NCBI GenBank assembly: GCA_018449595.1 | Contig: JAAVUU010000004.1 | Coordinates: 186,001-250,000 of the forward strand | Length of the DNA: 64,000 bases | Direction of reading: 5' to 3' | DNA from: Rhizobiales bacterium dw_265 | GTDB taxonomy: Bacteria; Pseudomonadota; Alphaproteobacteria; Micropepsales; Micropepsaceae | Part shown: one piece after another, positions 24,393 to 34,916 of the stretch | How the letters are laid out: every line of letters begins with the position of its first letter | How positions within the stretch are numbered: position 1 is the stretch's first letter | Program-made: the position numbers and the translations under genes | Notes under the pieces: model-generated | What the model was told of the DNA's origin: nothing | The model's database searches: none | The model's input: only the letters and a program-made list of their open reading frames with translations

Positions 24393-24464
24393 TTTTGCAC
24401 CGCACAACAGCAGGACGGCATCGCCGCAAGCGGTCAACGCGCGTCCAGGGATTCAAGAAACGCC

Positions 24465-25214
24465 ATGAAGCTTCTGGTGCCCGTCAAACGGGTGATTGAC
24501 TACAATGTGAAGGTCCGCGTGAAGGCGGATCAAAGCGGCGTGGACCTGGCCAATGTCAAAATGTCCATGAACCCGTTCGACGAGATCGCCGTGGAAGCGG
24601 CGGTGCGCCTGAAGGAGACGGGCAAGGCCAGGGAAGTGGTGGCCGTTTCCATCGGGCCGGCCCAGGCGGCCGAGACCCTGCGCACCGCGTTGGCGATGGG
24701 GGCCGACCGGGGCATCCTGGTCAAGACCGACCAGGCCGTCGAGCCGCTGGCCGTCGCCAGGATTCTCAAGGCGCTGGTCGAGGCGGAAAAGCCCGATTTC
24801 GTCATCACCGGCAAGCAGGCGATTGACGATGACGCCAACCAGGTCGGCCAGATGCTGGCGGCGCTGCTGGGCTGGCCGCAGGGCACCTTTGCTCACTCCC
24901 TGGAACTGGCGGACGGCACGGCTAGAATCGCGCGCGAAATCGACGGCGGGCTGCAGACCGTGGCGGTGAAGCTTCCGGCGGTGATGACCACCGACCTGCG
25001 CCTCAACGAGCCGCGCTATGCCTCGCTGCCCAACATCATGAAGGCCAAGAAAAAGCCGATAGACCAGAAGACACCCGAGGAACTGGGCGTGGACATCGCG
25101 CCGCGCTTCAAGGTGCTGAAAGTGTCGGAGCCGCCCAAACGCGGCGGCGGCATCAAGGTCGAAAGCGTCGGCGAATTGCTGGACAAGCTCAAGGCCGACG
25201 GAGTGCTGGCATGA
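24465..25214 (+). CDS. etfB: Electron transfer flavoprotein beta subunit
   Basis: 249 residues. Binds AMP and part of the FAD of ETF, which carries electrons from acyl-CoA dehydrogenases to ETF-ubiquinone oxidoreductase. Family features: [20 protein letters not shown] at the N-terminus, [16 protein letters not shown], and the adenine-site [17 protein letters not shown], then [24 protein letters not shown] near the end. The stop overlaps etfA by four bases (ATGA). Confidence 0.96.
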   Translation: MKLLVPVKRVIDYNVKVRVKADQSGVDLANVKMSMNPFDEIAVEAAVRLKETGKAREVVAVSIGPAQAAETLRTALAMGADRGILVKTDQAVEPLAVARILKALVEAEKPDFVITGKQAIDDDANQVGQMLAALLGWPQGTFAHSLELADGTARIAREIDGGLQTVAVKLPAVMTTDLRLNEPRYASLPNIMKAKKKPIDQKTPEELGVDIAPRFKVLKVSEPPKRGGGIKVESVGELLDKLKADGVLA

Positions 25215-26155
25215 CCAGCCTTGTCATCGCCGAACACGACAATGCGACCTTGAAGGACGCCACCCACAAGACCGTGACGGCAGCCGCCGCCGTGTCGTCG
25301 CCGGTCCATATCCTGGTGGCGGGCGAAAACTGCGCCGCCGTGGCCGAGGCCGCCGCGAAAATCGCCGGCGTCGAAAAAGTGCTGCTGGCCGACGCGCCGA
25401 TCTATGCCAGGCAGCTTGCCGAACCGATGGAGGCGCTGATCCTGTCGGTCGCCGATGGCTATGACGCCATCCTGGCTCCGGCCACCACCTCGGGAAAGAA
25501 TTTCCTGCCGCGCGTGGCGGCGAAGCTGGACACGCCGCAAGTGTCCGAGATCATCAAGGTGATCTCGCCCGACACGTTCGAGCGGCCGATCTATGCCGGC
25601 AATGCCATCGAGACGCTGCAGGCGCCCGCCGGCAAGAAAATCATCACCGTGCGCACCACCGCCTTTGCGGCGGCGGGTGAAGGCGGCAGTGCGGCCATCG
25701 AAAAAATCGCCCCCGCCACCGATCCCGGCACCTCGTCTTTCGTGGGCGAGGCGCTGTCCAGGTCGGAACGTCCCGAACTCACCTCCGCCAAAATCGTGAT
25801 CTCGGGCGGGCGCGGCCTGGGTTCGGCGGAGAATTTCCATCTGCTGGATTCCATCGCCGACAAGCTGCATGCCGCGGTGGGGGCGTCGCGCGCCGCCGTG
25901 GATGCGGGCTATGTGCCCAACGATTACCAGGTGGGCCAGACCGGCAAAGCGGTGGCGCCCGACCTCTATATCGCGGTGGGCATTTCCGGCGCCATCCAGC
26001 ACCTGGCCGGCATGAAGGACTCAAGGGTCATCGTCGCCATCAACAAGGATGCGGAGGCGCCGATCTTCGGCGTCGCCGATTACGGACTGGTGGGCGACCT
26101 GTTCAAGATTTTGCCCGAACTCGACGCGGAACTGGCGCGGCGGGGCTACACATGA
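25211..26155 (+). CDS. etfA: Electron transfer flavoprotein alpha subunit
   Basis: 314 residues. N-terminal domain to about 190, C-terminal FAD domain with [52 protein letters not shown] and [22 protein letters not shown], the standard FAD-binding signatures. Translationally coupled to etfB and followed after 12 bases by a 3-hydroxyacyl-CoA dehydrogenase gene, an arrangement for beta-oxidation or hydroxybutyrate metabolism. Confidence 0.96.
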   Translation: MTSLVIAEHDNATLKDATHKTVTAAAAVSSPVHILVAGENCAAVAEAAAKIAGVEKVLLADAPIYARQLAEPMEALILSVADGYDAILAPATTSGKNFLPRVAAKLDTPQVSEIIKVISPDTFERPIYAGNAIETLQAPAGKKIITVRTTAFAAAGEGGSAAIEKIAPATDPGTSSFVGEALSRSERPELTSAKIVISGGRGLGSAENFHLLDSIADKLHAAVGASRAAVDAGYVPNDYQVGQTGKAVAPDLYIAVGISGAIQHLAGMKDSRVIVAINKDAEAPIFGVADYGLVGDLFKILPELDAELARRGYT

Positions 26156-26167
26156 AGGATCAAGCAC

Positions 26168-27043
26168 ATGGCTGTTGAGAAAATTGGCGTCATCGGCGCC
26201 GGACAGATGGGCAACGGCATCGCCCATGTGCTGGCGCTGGCCGGCTATGACGTGGTGCTGGACGACATCAACAAGGACGCCCTGTCCAAGGCAGTGGGGC
26301 TGATCGAGAAGAACATGCAGCGCCAGGCCGCCAAGGGCCTGATAAAGGAAGAGGCCATCAAGCCGGCCCTGGCCCGCATCCGCATCACCGAGACGCTGGA
26401 CGACCTGCGCGACCGCGACCTGGTGATCGAGGCGGCGACGGAAGACGAAGCCATCAAGAAGAAGATCTTCCAGGATCTGTGCAAGCGCATCTCCGACAAG
26501 ACCATGGTGGCCACCAACACCTCGTCCATTTCGGTGACGCGGCTGGCGGCGGCGACCGACCGGCCGGAGAATTTCATCGGCCTGCACTTCATGAATCCGG
26601 TGCCGGTGATGCAGCTGGTGGAAGTGATCCGCGGCATCGCCACCAATGACGCCACCTTCCAGGCGGCGCTGGAGATCGTCAAGAAGGTCGGCAAGACCGC
26701 CGCCTATGCCGAGGACTTCCCCGCCTTCATCGTCAACCGCATCCTGCTGCCGATGATCAACGAGGCGGTCTATACGCTGTATGAGGGCGTGGGCAATGTC
26801 GACGCCATCGACACCGCCATGCGGCTGGGGGCCAACCATCCCATGGGGCCGCTGCAGCTGGCCGACTTCATCGGGCTGGATACCTGCCTTTCGGTGATGC
26901 AGGTGCTGTATGAGGGCCTGGCGGATTCCAAATACCGCCCCTGCCCGCTCTTGGTGAAATATGTCGAGGCCGGCTGGCTGGGCCGCAAGACCGGGCGCGG
27001 CTTCTACGATTACCGCGGCGAACATCCGGTGCCGACGCGTTAG
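26168..27043 (+). CDS. hbd: 3-hydroxybutyryl-CoA dehydrogenase
   Basis: 291 residues, NAD-dependent oxidation of 3-hydroxyacyl-CoA. Rossmann motif [27 protein letters not shown] at residues 7-33; catalytic region [20 protein letters not shown] with the conserved His; [20 protein letters not shown]; and [20 protein letters not shown] in the C-terminal domain. Full length. Third gene of the etfBA operon; the linked ETF would take electrons from the preceding acyl-CoA dehydrogenase step. Confidence 0.94.
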   Translation: MAVEKIGVIGAGQMGNGIAHVLALAGYDVVLDDINKDALSKAVGLIEKNMQRQAAKGLIKEEAIKPALARIRITETLDDLRDRDLVIEAATEDEAIKKKIFQDLCKRISDKTMVATNTSSISVTRLAAATDRPENFIGLHFMNPVPVMQLVEVIRGIATNDATFQAALEIVKKVGKTAAYAEDFPAFIVNRILLPMINEAVYTLYEGVGNVDAIDTAMRLGANHPMGPLQLADFIGLDTCLSVMQVLYEGLADSKYRPCPLLVKYVEAGWLGRKTGRGFYDYRGEHPVPTR

Positions 27044-27097
27044 ATCCGTCCAAACCGGGTGCAGATTTAGCGTCTGCCCGGCCCGCGGAAACGCGCG

Positions 27098-27658
27098 TCA
27101 GCTTCCGGTTATGCGTTTGAAGTAAGCCACCGCTTCCGGCGAACCCCATTCGGCGGGGCCTTCGGCGCGCGCCACCACCTTGCCGGTGGGGTCAATCAGG
27201 ATGGTGGTGGGCAGCCCCGGCACCACAAAGCTGCGCAGCATCATGCGGTCGGTGTCCAGGTAAACCGGCAGGGCGCCCGCGCCATGGCTTTTCAGGAAAG
27301 CGGCAGCGTCCACCTTTTCATGGTCGGTGTTGATCGCCACCACTTTGAGCCCCGGCGCATTGGCCTGCAGCCGGGCCAGGGAGGGCAGTTCCAGCACACA
27401 GGGCCCGCACCAGGTGGCCCACAGGTTCACCAGCACATAGCGGCCCCTGAAGGCCTCCAGCCCATGGCTCGCGCCCGTGGCGTCGGCGAAATGCACGTCA
27501 GGGGCGGCTTTTGGGGTCTTTTCCAGCGCCAGCACCGCCAGGGAGGCCGGCGGCTCCAGCCCCTGATGGACAGAAAGCAGCCCCCTCGCATATAGGATGC
27601 CCAGCGCGACCGCGAGAATGACGGCCAGGACGGTGACGATTTTCGCGGGTTTATTCAT
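27098..27658 (-). CDS. TlpA-like thiol:disulfide oxidoreductase
   Basis: 186 residues from the ATG at 27658. One N-terminal membrane anchor ([17 protein letters not shown]) followed by a periplasmic thioredoxin fold: [20 protein letters not shown] with redox motif WCGPC, and [22 protein letters not shown] with the cis-Pro. This is the TlpA/ResA type, used in cytochrome c maturation or general periplasmic reduction. The open frame extends far upstream antisense to argH, which is a shadow. Only 12 bases separate its start from the argH start, so the promoters overlap. Confidence 0.92.
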   Translation of the reverse strand: MNKPAKIVTVLAVILAVALGILYARGLLSVHQGLEPPASLAVLALEKTPKAAPDVHFADATGASHGLEAFRGRYVLVNLWATWCGPCVLELPSLARLQANAPGLKVVAINTDHEKVDAAAFLKSHGAGALPVYLDTDRMMLRSFVVPGLPTTILIDPTGKVVARAEGPAEWGSPEAVAYFKRITGS

Positions 27659-27670
27659 GGATTCGATCTT

Positions 27671-29053
27671 ATGAGTACCAACAAGATGTGGGGCGGACGG
27701 TTCTCCGCCGGCCCCGCCGCCATCATGCGGGAGATTACTCCCTCGATTGATTTCGACAAGCGCCTCGCGGGCGAGGACCTGGCGGGGTCCAGAGCCCATT
27801 GCCGCATGCTGGCGCAGGAAGGCATCATTTCCAAGGATGACGGCCAGGCCATCCTGGGCGGGCTGGACACCATCGAAAAGGAAATCGCGGCGGGCGATTT
27901 CGTCTTCAAGCGCGAACTGGAAGACATTCATCTCAATATCGAGGCGCGGCTGGCCGAGCTGATCGGGCCGGCGGCCGGGCGGCTGCACACCGCGCGCTCG
28001 CGCAACGACCAGGTGGTGACCGATTTCCGCCTGTGGGTGCGTAGCGCCTGCGAACGCGCCGGCCAGGGCTTGCTGGCCTTGCAGCAGGCGTTGCTCGCCC
28101 AGGCCGAAAAGCATGCCGCCACCATCCTGCCGGGCTTCACCCATATGCAGGTGGCCCAGCCGGTGACCTTCGGCCATCACATGCTGGCCTATGTCGAGAT
28201 GTTCGCCCGCGACCGCGGCCGCTTTGAAGACACCCGCAAGCGGCTGAATGAATCGCCGCTGGGCGCGGCGGCGCTGGCGGGAACCTCTTTCCCGATCGAC
28301 CGCGACACCACCGCCAAGGCGCTGGGCTTCGCCCGGCCGATGCGCAATTCGATGGACGCGATCTCGGCCCGCGATTTCGCGCTGGAATATCTGGCGGCGT
28401 GCAGCATCGCGGCGGTGCACCTGTCGCGACTGGCGGGCGAACTGGTGCAATGGTCCACGCCTGCTTTTGGTTTTGTGCGGCTGTCGGATGCCTTCACCAC
28501 CGGCTCCTCCATCATGCCGCAGAAGCGCAACCCCGACGCCGCCGAACTGATCCGGGGCAAGACCGGCCGGGTGCTGGGCGATTTCGTGGCGCTGGCGACG
28601 GTGGTCAAGGGCCTGGTGCTGACCTATGGCACCGACCTGCAGGAAGACAAGGAGCGGGTGTTCGATGCCGCCGACACGCTGGAGATTTCGCTGGCGGCGA
28701 TGGCGGCGATGATCGCCGACCTCACCGCCAACCCGGCCAGGATGCGCGCCGCCTGCGAGGCCGGCTATCCCACCGCCACCGACCTGGCCGACTGGGTGGT
28801 GCGGGTGCTGAAGAAGCCGTTCCGCGAGGCGCATCACATTGCCGGCTCCATCGTGAAGCTGGCGGAGGACGCCGGTGTCGGGCTGGACGCGCTGTCCCTG
28901 GCCGACATGCAGACGGTCGAGCCCGCCATCACCCAGGACGTTTTCAAGGTGCTGTCGCTGGATTCCAGCGTGAATTCGCGCATGAGCCTGGGCGGCACCG
29001 CGCCCGCGCGGGTGAAGGAACAGCTGGCGTACTGGAAGGGTCTGCTGAAATGA
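27671..29053 (+). CDS. argH: Argininosuccinate lyase
   Basis: 460 residues; last step of arginine synthesis, splitting argininosuccinate into arginine and fumarate. Signature [12 protein letters not shown] at about residues 278-289, [17 protein letters not shown], and [21 protein letters not shown] active-site sequence ([13 protein letters not shown]). Full length. Its stop overlaps the lptM start (ATGA at 29050), and lysA follows, the usual alphaproteobacterial order. Confidence 0.97.
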   Translation: MSTNKMWGGRFSAGPAAIMREITPSIDFDKRLAGEDLAGSRAHCRMLAQEGIISKDDGQAILGGLDTIEKEIAAGDFVFKRELEDIHLNIEARLAELIGPAAGRLHTARSRNDQVVTDFRLWVRSACERAGQGLLALQQALLAQAEKHAATILPGFTHMQVAQPVTFGHHMLAYVEMFARDRGRFEDTRKRLNESPLGAAALAGTSFPIDRDTTAKALGFARPMRNSMDAISARDFALEYLAACSIAAVHLSRLAGELVQWSTPAFGFVRLSDAFTTGSSIMPQKRNPDAAELIRGKTGRVLGDFVALATVVKGLVLTYGTDLQEDKERVFDAADTLEISLAAMAAMIADLTANPARMRAACEAGYPTATDLADWVVRVLKKPFREAHHIAGSIVKLAEDAGVGLDALSLADMQTVEPAITQDVFKVLSLDSSVNSRMSLGGTAPARVKEQLAYWKGLLK

Positions 29054-29193
29054 AAAGACTGCTTGCTGTTGTGGCGCTGTCCTTGCTGGCTGCGGCCTGT
29101 GGCGTGAAGAACGATCTGGTGAAGCCCAACGGACAGGCCACGCCCAAGGACACGCCCGATCCGTCGAAGCCGCCTTACCCGCTGGGGCGTTAG
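29050..29193 (+). CDS. lptM: Small lipoprotein LptM/YifL family
   Basis: 47 residues. Lipoprotein signal [16 protein letters not shown] with lipobox LAAAC (Cys17), then the family pattern [11 protein letters not shown] and a Pro-rich tail. LptM stabilises the LPS translocon LptD/E in enterobacteria. It overlaps argH by four bases and touches the lysA GTG (TAGTG at 29191-29195). The longer frames around it are shadows. Confidence 0.9.
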   Translation: MKRLLAVVALSLLAAACGVKNDLVKPNGQATPKDTPDPSKPPYPLGR

Positions 29194-30461
29194 TGAACTG
29201 TTTCCAATACAAAGACGGTGTGCTGCGCGCGGAAGGCGTGCGGCTGGACGCGCTGGCGGAGAAAGTCGGCACGCCCTTTTACTGCTATTCCACCGCCACG
29301 CTGGAACGCCACTACAAGGTATTTGCCGCAGCGGTGCCCGCGGGCTCGCTGGTCGCCTATGCGGTCAAGGCCAACGACAATCTCGCCGTGCTGAAGACGC
29401 TGGCGAAACTGGGCGCGGGCGCCGATGTGGTGTCGGGCGGCGAACTGGCCAAGGCGCTGGCGGCGGGCGTGCCTGCGGGCCGCATCGTCTTTTCCGGTGT
29501 CGGCAAGACCAAAGACGAAATGCGCGCCGGGCTGGAAGCCGGCATCCATCAGTTCAATGTCGAGAGCGAACCGGAACTGGCGGCGCTGGACGAAGTGGCG
29601 CGCGCCATGGGCAAGCGCGCCGCCGTCAGCTTGCGCATCAATCCCGACGTGGACGCCAAAACCCACGCCAAGATCAACACCGGCACGGCGGAAACCAAGT
29701 TCGGCATTCCCTTTGGTCATGCCCGCGCGGCCTATGCCCTGGCGGCGCAGATGCCGGGCATCGCCATCGCCGGGGTGGATGTGCATATCGGCAGCCAGAT
29801 CACCGAACTGGCGCCGTTCGAGACCGCCTTCACCCGCATCGGCGAACTGATCGCCACGTTGCGCGGCGATGGCCACACCATCACGCGCCTGGACCTGGGC
29901 GGCGGGCTGGGTGTGCCATATGAACACAACAACACCCCGCCGCCCGACCCCGCCGCCTATGGCGCCATGGTGACGCGGGTGACGCGCGATTTCGGCTGCA
30001 CTTTGTCGTTCGAGCCGGGGCGGCTGATCGCCGCCAACGCCGGGGTGCTGGTCAGCCGCGTGATCTATGTGAAGCGCGGCGACGCCAGGACCTTCCTGAT
30101 CCTGGATGCCGGGATGAACGACTTGGTGCGCCCCGCCATGTATGACGCCTTCCACGAGATCGTGGCGGTGGCGGAACCCGCGCCCGGCAGCCCGCGCCCC
30201 AAATACGATGTGGTGGGGCCGGTGTGCGAAACCAGCGATCTTTTCGCCGCCGACCGGGCGCTGCCGGAACTCAAATCGGGCGATCTTGTGGCGATCCTGT
30301 CGGCGGGCGCCTATGGCGCGGTGATGGCGGGGGATTACAATGCCCGCCCGCGCGTGCCGGAAGTCTTGGTCGCGGGCGAACAATGGGGCATCGTGCGCCC
30401 CAGAGAGAGTTATGCCGACCTCATCGCCAAGGACCGCATCCCCGACTGGCTTGCCGGCTGA
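29193..30461 (+). CDS. lysA: Diaminopimelate decarboxylase
   Basis: 422-residue PLP enzyme, last step of lysine synthesis. PLP-lysine in VAYAVKANDNLAVLK, VDVHIGSQITEL, the glycine-rich phosphate site LDLGGGLGVPY, and GPVCETSDLFAADR with the catalytic Cys and Glu of the second subunit face, then AGAYGAVMAGDYN near the end. The start is GTG, one base overlapping the lptM stop. Its own end overlaps the next gene by 50 bases. Confidence 0.96.
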   Translation: MNCFQYKDGVLRAEGVRLDALAEKVGTPFYCYSTATLERHYKVFAAAVPAGSLVAYAVKANDNLAVLKTLAKLGAGADVVSGGELAKALAAGVPAGRIVFSGVGKTKDEMRAGLEAGIHQFNVESEPELAALDEVARAMGKRAAVSLRINPDVDAKTHAKINTGTAETKFGIPFGHARAAYALAAQMPGIAIAGVDVHIGSQITELAPFETAFTRIGELIATLRGDGHTITRLDLGGGLGVPYEHNNTPPPDPAAYGAMVTRVTRDFGCTLSFEPGRLIAANAGVLVSRVIYVKRGDARTFLILDAGMNDLVRPAMYDAFHEIVAVAEPAPGSPRPKYDVVGPVCETSDLFAADRALPELKSGDLVAILSAGAYGAVMAGDYNARPRVPEVLVAGEQWGIVRPRESYADLIAKDRIPDWLAG

Positions 30462-32754
30462 TCGTTTAGATCAGCGGATCGCGCTGGCGCGCGCGGTGCT
30501 GTCCATCGAGCGGCTGCTGCCCAGGCTGTGGCCCGCCATCGGCTTTGCCGGATTCTATATCGCCCTGGCGCTGACCGGCGTCTTTGCCTTCATTCCCTGG
30601 CCGGCCCAGGCGCTGTTGCTGGCCGCCACCATCACCGCCACCGCCTTGTCGCTGGCCGACGGGTTTGAAGACTTTGCCTGGCCGCGCAGCCTGGATGCGG
30701 CGCGGCGGCTGGAGCGCGACAGCGGACTGGCGCACCGCCCGGTGTCGGAGCGCGGCGACCGGCTGGTGGGCGACGATCCGGTGGCGCGGGCGCTGTGGGC
30801 CTTGCACCGGCAACGCGCCTTGCCAGGAAAATTCCGCATCGCCCCGCCCAGGGCCGGCCTGGCCGAACGCGATCCCCAGGGGCTGCGCTGGGTTCTGCTG
30901 GTCGCGCTGGCGGTGGGCATCGTGCTGGCGCGCGGCGACACCGGGGCGCGGCTGGTCGCGGCATTCGACAGCGGCGCGGGCGCCGCCGCCAGCCTGGATG
31001 CCTGGGTGGACCCGCCGCCCTATACCGGCCTGCCCTTGACGTCTCTGCATGTGGGCGATGACGGCATCGTTAAAGTGCCGCAGGGTTCGGTGCTGAACCT
31101 GCGGGTGCATGGCGCGCCGCGCACGCCGGGACTGACGGCGGGCAGCAACAGCGTGCCGCGCTTTGCCGGCGAGGACGGCGAATATTCCAGCAATGTGATC
31201 CTGTCGCGCAGCGCCCGGGTGCGGGTGCAGGTGGGTGGCCACGCCATCGGCAAATGGATGATCGAGGCGGTGCCCGACATGGCCCCCAGCATCATGCTGA
31301 CCGCCACGCCTTCGGCCACCGAACAGAAGGCGACGAAGTTCGCCTTCAAGGGCAGCGACGATTACGGCATCGCCACTGTGCGCGCGGTGATCGTGCCGAA
31401 AGGAAAGTCCGGCAAGCCGCTGGTGACCGACCTGCCGCTACCGGAAGCCTCTGCGAAAGCGGTGGGCCAGACGACCTATGTGGACCTCACCAGCCATCCC
31501 TATGCGGGCCTGATGGTGGAAGGCCATCTGGAAGCGCGCGACGCCATCGGCCAGCTCGGCACCAGCAGCACGGTCAGCTTCCGTTTGCCGGCGCGCATCT
31601 TCACCGATCCCCTGGCCCGCGCCATCATCGAGCAGCGCCAGCAGCTTGCCACCACCGATGCGGCGGGCCGCAGGATCGTGCTGCTGACCCTGGATGCGCT
31701 GACCATCGCGCCGGATCGCTTCTATGCCGGCAAGAACGACATCTTCCTGGATTTGCGCCACGCCTATGACGGAGTGAAAAGCGCCAAAAGCGATGCCGAC
31801 ATTGCCAAGGTCGAGCAGATGTTGTGGGAAACCGCGCTGAAGCTGGAACGCGGCGGCCTTCTGTCGGCGGCGGAGGAATTGCGCAAGCTGCAAGCCATGA
31901 TCACCGCCGCGCTGGCCAGCGGCGCGCCGCAGGAGGTGATTGACGAACTGCTCAAGCGCTATGACGAGGCGATGAAGCGCTACATGGACGCCATGGCGGC
32001 CAATCCCACGCCGCAAAGCCAGACGCCGCTGGACCCCAATGCCAAGACCGTGGGCCCGGGCGATGTCCAGACCCTGCTCGACACCATCAAGAAACTCTCC
32101 CAGGCCGGCGACCGCCAGCAGGCGGCGCAGCTTCTGGCCATGCTGCAGGCCATGCTGGAAGACATGCATATGAGCCAGGGCCAGAGCGGCGATGCCGGCG
32201 GCCAGAGCCAGCAGAACAAGGCGCTGAACGAAAAGCTGCAGAAGATGGGCCAGCTGATGGGCAAGCAGCGCGAACTGCTGGACAAGACCTTCCGTCAGCA
32301 ACAAGGCCAGCCAGATCCCAAGGATGGCGGCGCGCAAGGGTTGGCCAAGCAGCAGCAAGACCTGCAAAAGCAGTTGCAGGAATCGCTCAAGGGCATGGAC
32401 GGCAAGTCGGCCGAAAAGATGCGCGAGGCCGGCAAGGCGATGGGCGATGCCCAGAATTCGCTGGGCCGCAAGGACATGGCCAACGCCGGCAGCGCCCAGA
32501 ACCAGGCGCTGGATGCCCTGCGCCAGGGGGCGCAGGAACTGGCGCAGCAATCAAAGGACGGCAAGACAGGCAGCAAGGAAGACCCGCTGGGCCGCGGGCC
32601 GTCGCCGCTGGGCAGCAGCGGGATCAAGATTCCCGGCGCCACCGACCTGGCGCGGGCGCGCGAGATTTTGCAGGAACTGCGCCGCCGCTCCGCCGAGATG
32701 AACCGGCCGCAGCAGGAACGCGATTACCTGGACCGGCTGTTGAAGGCGTTTTAG
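30412..32754 (+). CDS. TIGR02302 family membrane protein (DUF4175)
   Basis: 780 residues from the ATG at 30412, which has AGAGAGAG upstream and lies inside lysA. Two or three N-terminal transmembrane segments (LWPAIGFAGFYIALALTGVF, ALLLAATITATALSLA, then WVLLVALAVGIVLA), a large periplasmic region with beta-rich repeats, then from about residue 470 a long Gln/Lys/Ala-rich coiled coil (with QMLWETALKLERGG, QKMGQLMGKQRELLDKTF and QQGQPDPKDGGAQG), ending RERDYLDRLLKAF-like. This matches the TIGR02302 family always found after lysA in alphaproteobacteria. Function unknown, probably envelope-related. Confidence 0.88.
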   Translation: MPTSSPRTASPTGLPADRLDQRIALARAVLSIERLLPRLWPAIGFAGFYIALALTGVFAFIPWPAQALLLAATITATALSLADGFEDFAWPRSLDAARRLERDSGLAHRPVSERGDRLVGDDPVARALWALHRQRALPGKFRIAPPRAGLAERDPQGLRWVLLVALAVGIVLARGDTGARLVAAFDSGAGAAASLDAWVDPPPYTGLPLTSLHVGDDGIVKVPQGSVLNLRVHGAPRTPGLTAGSNSVPRFAGEDGEYSSNVILSRSARVRVQVGGHAIGKWMIEAVPDMAPSIMLTATPSATEQKATKFAFKGSDDYGIATVRAVIVPKGKSGKPLVTDLPLPEASAKAVGQTTYVDLTSHPYAGLMVEGHLEARDAIGQLGTSSTVSFRLPARIFTDPLARAIIEQRQQLATTDAAGRRIVLLTLDALTIAPDRFYAGKNDIFLDLRHAYDGVKSAKSDADIAKVEQMLWETALKLERGGLLSAAEELRKLQAMITAALASGAPQEVIDELLKRYDEAMKRYMDAMAANPTPQSQTPLDPNAKTVGPGDVQTLLDTIKKLSQAGDRQQAAQLLAMLQAMLEDMHMSQGQSGDAGGQSQQNKALNEKLQKMGQLMGKQRELLDKTFRQQQGQPDPKDGGAQGLAKQQQDLQKQLQESLKGMDGKSAEKMREAGKAMGDAQNSLGRKDMANAGSAQNQALDALRQGAQELAQQSKDGKTGSKEDPLGRGPSPLGSSGIKIPGATDLARAREILQELRRRSAEMNRPQQERDYLDRLLKAF

Positions 32755-32767
32755 CCACATCCCCAAC

Positions 32768-32892
32768 TGTCATGGCCCGCCAGAGCGGGCCACCCAGTTG
32801 AAGCATAATCACTGTTGAAGAAAGAAACCGAGACCGGATGGCGACACCCGCGCGGTGTCACCTGGGTGGCCCGCATTTGCGGGCCATGACAC
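32768..32892. repeat. Paired inverted repeat, family B
   Basis: Left arm TGTCATGGCCCGC-N4-GCGGGCCACCCA, about 70 bases, right arm the inverse (TGGGTGGCCCGC-N4-GCGGGCCATGACA). Each arm is itself a hairpin and the two arms can pair. It lies between convergent genes; the same structure is at 38521-38650. Confidence 0.75.
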
Positions 32893-32904
32893 GGGTGTGT
32901 GCGG

Positions 32905-33429
32905 CTAAACCTTACCAATATAAGGCAAACAGCGATGCCGCCCGGCGTCGTCCATGCCGTAACCGATCACGAAATCATTGCCGACAGTGAAACCGACATA
33001 ATCGGCGCTGGCGACGCGGTCGGGGCGCTGCTTGTCCAGCATCACCGCCACCTGCACGCTGGCCGCGCCCGCCGCCTCGATCAGCTGCACCGCCTTGGCG
33101 ATGGTGCGTCCCGCATCCAGCACGCCGTCAATCACCAGCACATGGCGGCCGGCAATCTGCTCCGACGGGCCCGCAATCATCGAGATCGCGCTGGCCACCC
33201 GCTTGTCGCCATAGGAGCGCAGCCAGATCATCTCGATATCCAGCGACACGCCTTCCCAGGCCAGCGCCCGCACCAGGTCGGCGGCGAAGACAAAGCCGCC
33301 CACCAGCACCGGCATGGCGATATCGGGCACCAGCCTGGCCCCGGCGATGGTGCGCGCCATCACGCGCACCCGCTCCTGGATTTCTTCGGCGGAAAACAGC
33401 GTGGCCGGCGGCATTTCAATCGGTGTCAC
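32905..33429 (-). CDS. hpt: Hypoxanthine phosphoribosyltransferase
   Basis: 174 residues from a GTG at 33429. Purine salvage: joins hypoxanthine or guanine to PRPP. PRPP-binding motif HVLVIDGVLDAGRTIAKA at about residues 95-112 (usual form VEDIVDTG, here IDGVLDAG), IAMPVLVGGFVFAADLVRAL for the flexible loop region, and DYVGFTVGNDFVIGYGMD at the base-recognition end. The motif is slightly degenerate, with DGVLDAG in place of EDIIDTG. The start abuts the stop of the zinc-ribbon gene. Confidence 0.87.
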   Translation of the reverse strand: MTPIEMPPATLFSAEEIQERVRVMARTIAGARLVPDIAMPVLVGGFVFAADLVRALAWEGVSLDIEMIWLRSYGDKRVASAISMIAGPSEQIAGRHVLVIDGVLDAGRTIAKAVQLIEAAGAASVQVAVMLDKQRPDRVASADYVGFTVGNDFVIGYGMDDAGRHRCLPYIGKV

Positions 33430-34116
33430 TTACGGGCCGTCCTTGGCGAAGCGCACTTCCAGGTGCCGCGCGGCGGCGGGCGGGCTGGACAGGCGGGTGA
33501 CGAACGGGACCTGCTGTCCGGGCTTCAGCACCGTGGCATTGGGCTTGAAGGTCCAGTGATACAGTTCATGGCCCGCGCCGTCGCTCAGGGTCACGCGCAC
33601 CGTCTGCGGCACCGGCAGTTCGCGCGAACCGGCATTGACGATCTGGCCGGTGACCGCCAGCACGATCTGGCCGTCCTCGCTCTGGCGCTGGTAATTGACC
33701 TGGCGGAAATCGATGCCGCTGGCATTCACTTTCAGGCCCAGGCTGGAATAGACCCCGGCCGATTGCGGCCAGATCACCGCGATGTCCTGGCGCCAGCGCA
33801 CCGCCGACACCGCGATCGCAAGCACCATCGCGATCAGGCCGATCCAGCCCGCCACCACCGCCAGCTTGGGACCGATGGGCGCGCGCGGCGCGGGCGTGGT
33901 GGCGGCCGGGGCATAGGCGCGGGTGGGGCTGGAAGCCGCAAAAGACTCCGCCGCCGCCGGGGCGGGCGCGGCCGGTTCGGGCTCCGGCTCGGGAATTTCC
34001 GGCGCCTGGTGCCAGCTATGGCCGCATTTGGCGCAACGCACCGTCCGCCCGCTCGCGGGAAACTTGGCCCCGTCCACGGAATAGCGGGTACTGCACGAAG
34101 GACAGGTGAGAATCAT
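33430..34116 (-). CDS. MJ0042-type zinc-ribbon membrane protein with DUF3426-like domain
   Basis: 228 residues. N-terminal zinc ribbon ILTCPSCSTRYSVDGAKF...VRCAKCGHSW with four Cys (CPSC and CAKC); a Pro/Ala-rich linker; one transmembrane segment (VVAGWIGLIAMVLAIAVSAV); and a periplasmic DUF3426-like beta domain (IVLAVTGQIVNAGSRELPVPQTVRVTLSD). The stop abuts the hpt start. Divergent from ftsE, where this gene is commonly found in alphaproteobacteria. Confidence 0.88.
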   Translation of the reverse strand: MILTCPSCSTRYSVDGAKFPASGRTVRCAKCGHSWHQAPEIPEPEPEPAAPAPAAAESFAASSPTRAYAPAATTPAPRAPIGPKLAVVAGWIGLIAMVLAIAVSAVRWRQDIAVIWPQSAGVYSSLGLKVNASGIDFRQVNYQRQSEDGQIVLAVTGQIVNAGSRELPVPQTVRVTLSDGAGHELYHWTFKPNATVLKPGQQVPFVTRLSSPPAAARHLEVRFAKDGP

Positions 34117-34232
34117 GCCCGGCCGGTTGAAATATCAGCGGAAAATACGGGTCGGGGGGCACAACCGCAAGGCAGGCGCGAAATACTTTCGCGCCACCCC
34201 GCGAAGCGGGGGCGTACCCGCTTCCAAACAAA

Positions 34233-34916
34233 ATGAAGTATGTTCTGGGTATGGTTCGCTTTGAAAATGTCGGCATGCGCTATGGCGCCGGGCCGGAAGT
34301 GCTGCGCGATGTCAGTTTCTCGCTGGAGCCGGGGTCTTTCACCTTCCTGACCGGCCTGTCGGGGGCCGGCAAGACCACCCTGCTGAAGCTGATCTATGTC
34401 GCCGAACCGCCTTCGCGCGGGCTGATCACCCTGTTCGGCACCGAACTGGCCACCGCCAGACGCCGCGACCTGCCGGCGCTGCGCCGCCGGATCGGGGTGG
34501 TGTTCCAGGACTTCCGGCTGCTGGATCATCTCTCGGCCTTCGACAATGTGGCCTTGCCGCTGCGGCTGGCGGGCAAGAAGATGAGCGACTTCTCCCATGA
34601 CGTGCGCGAACTGATGTCCTGGGTGGGGCTGGGCGACCGGCTGCAGGCGCGCCCGCCCACCCTGTCGGGCGGCGAGCAGCAGCGCGTCGCCATTGCCCGC
34701 GCCGTGGTGGCAAGGCCCGATCTTCTGATCGCCGACGAGCCCACCGGCAATGTCGACCCCGAAATGGGCGCCCGGCTGATCCGGCTGATCGCCGAACTCA
34801 ACCGGCTGGGCACCACCGTCCTGATCGCCACCCATGACCGCGCGCTCATTGAAGCGACACGCGCCAGGGAGATGCGGCTGATCGAAGGCCGGCTGGTGGA
34901 GTTGCGGGCAGCATGA
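34233..34916 (+). CDS. ftsE: Cell division ATP-binding protein FtsE
   Basis: 227-residue ABC ATPase that with FtsX controls cell-wall hydrolases at the septum. Walker A GLSGAGKTT near residue 42, Q-loop VVFQDFRLLDHL, signature LSGGEQQRVAIARAV, Walker B LLIADEPTG, H-loop ATHDRAL. A start at 34251 (MVRFENVG) is equally plausible and gives the more usual N-terminus. Overlaps ftsX by four bases. Confidence 0.95.
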   Translation: MKYVLGMVRFENVGMRYGAGPEVLRDVSFSLEPGSFTFLTGLSGAGKTTLLKLIYVAEPPSRGLITLFGTELATARRRDLPALRRRIGVVFQDFRLLDHLSAFDNVALPLRLAGKKMSDFSHDVRELMSWVGLGDRLQARPPTLSGGEQQRVAIARAVVARPDLLIADEPTGNVDPEMGARLIRLIAELNRLGTTVLIATHDRALIEATRAREMRLIEGRLVELRAA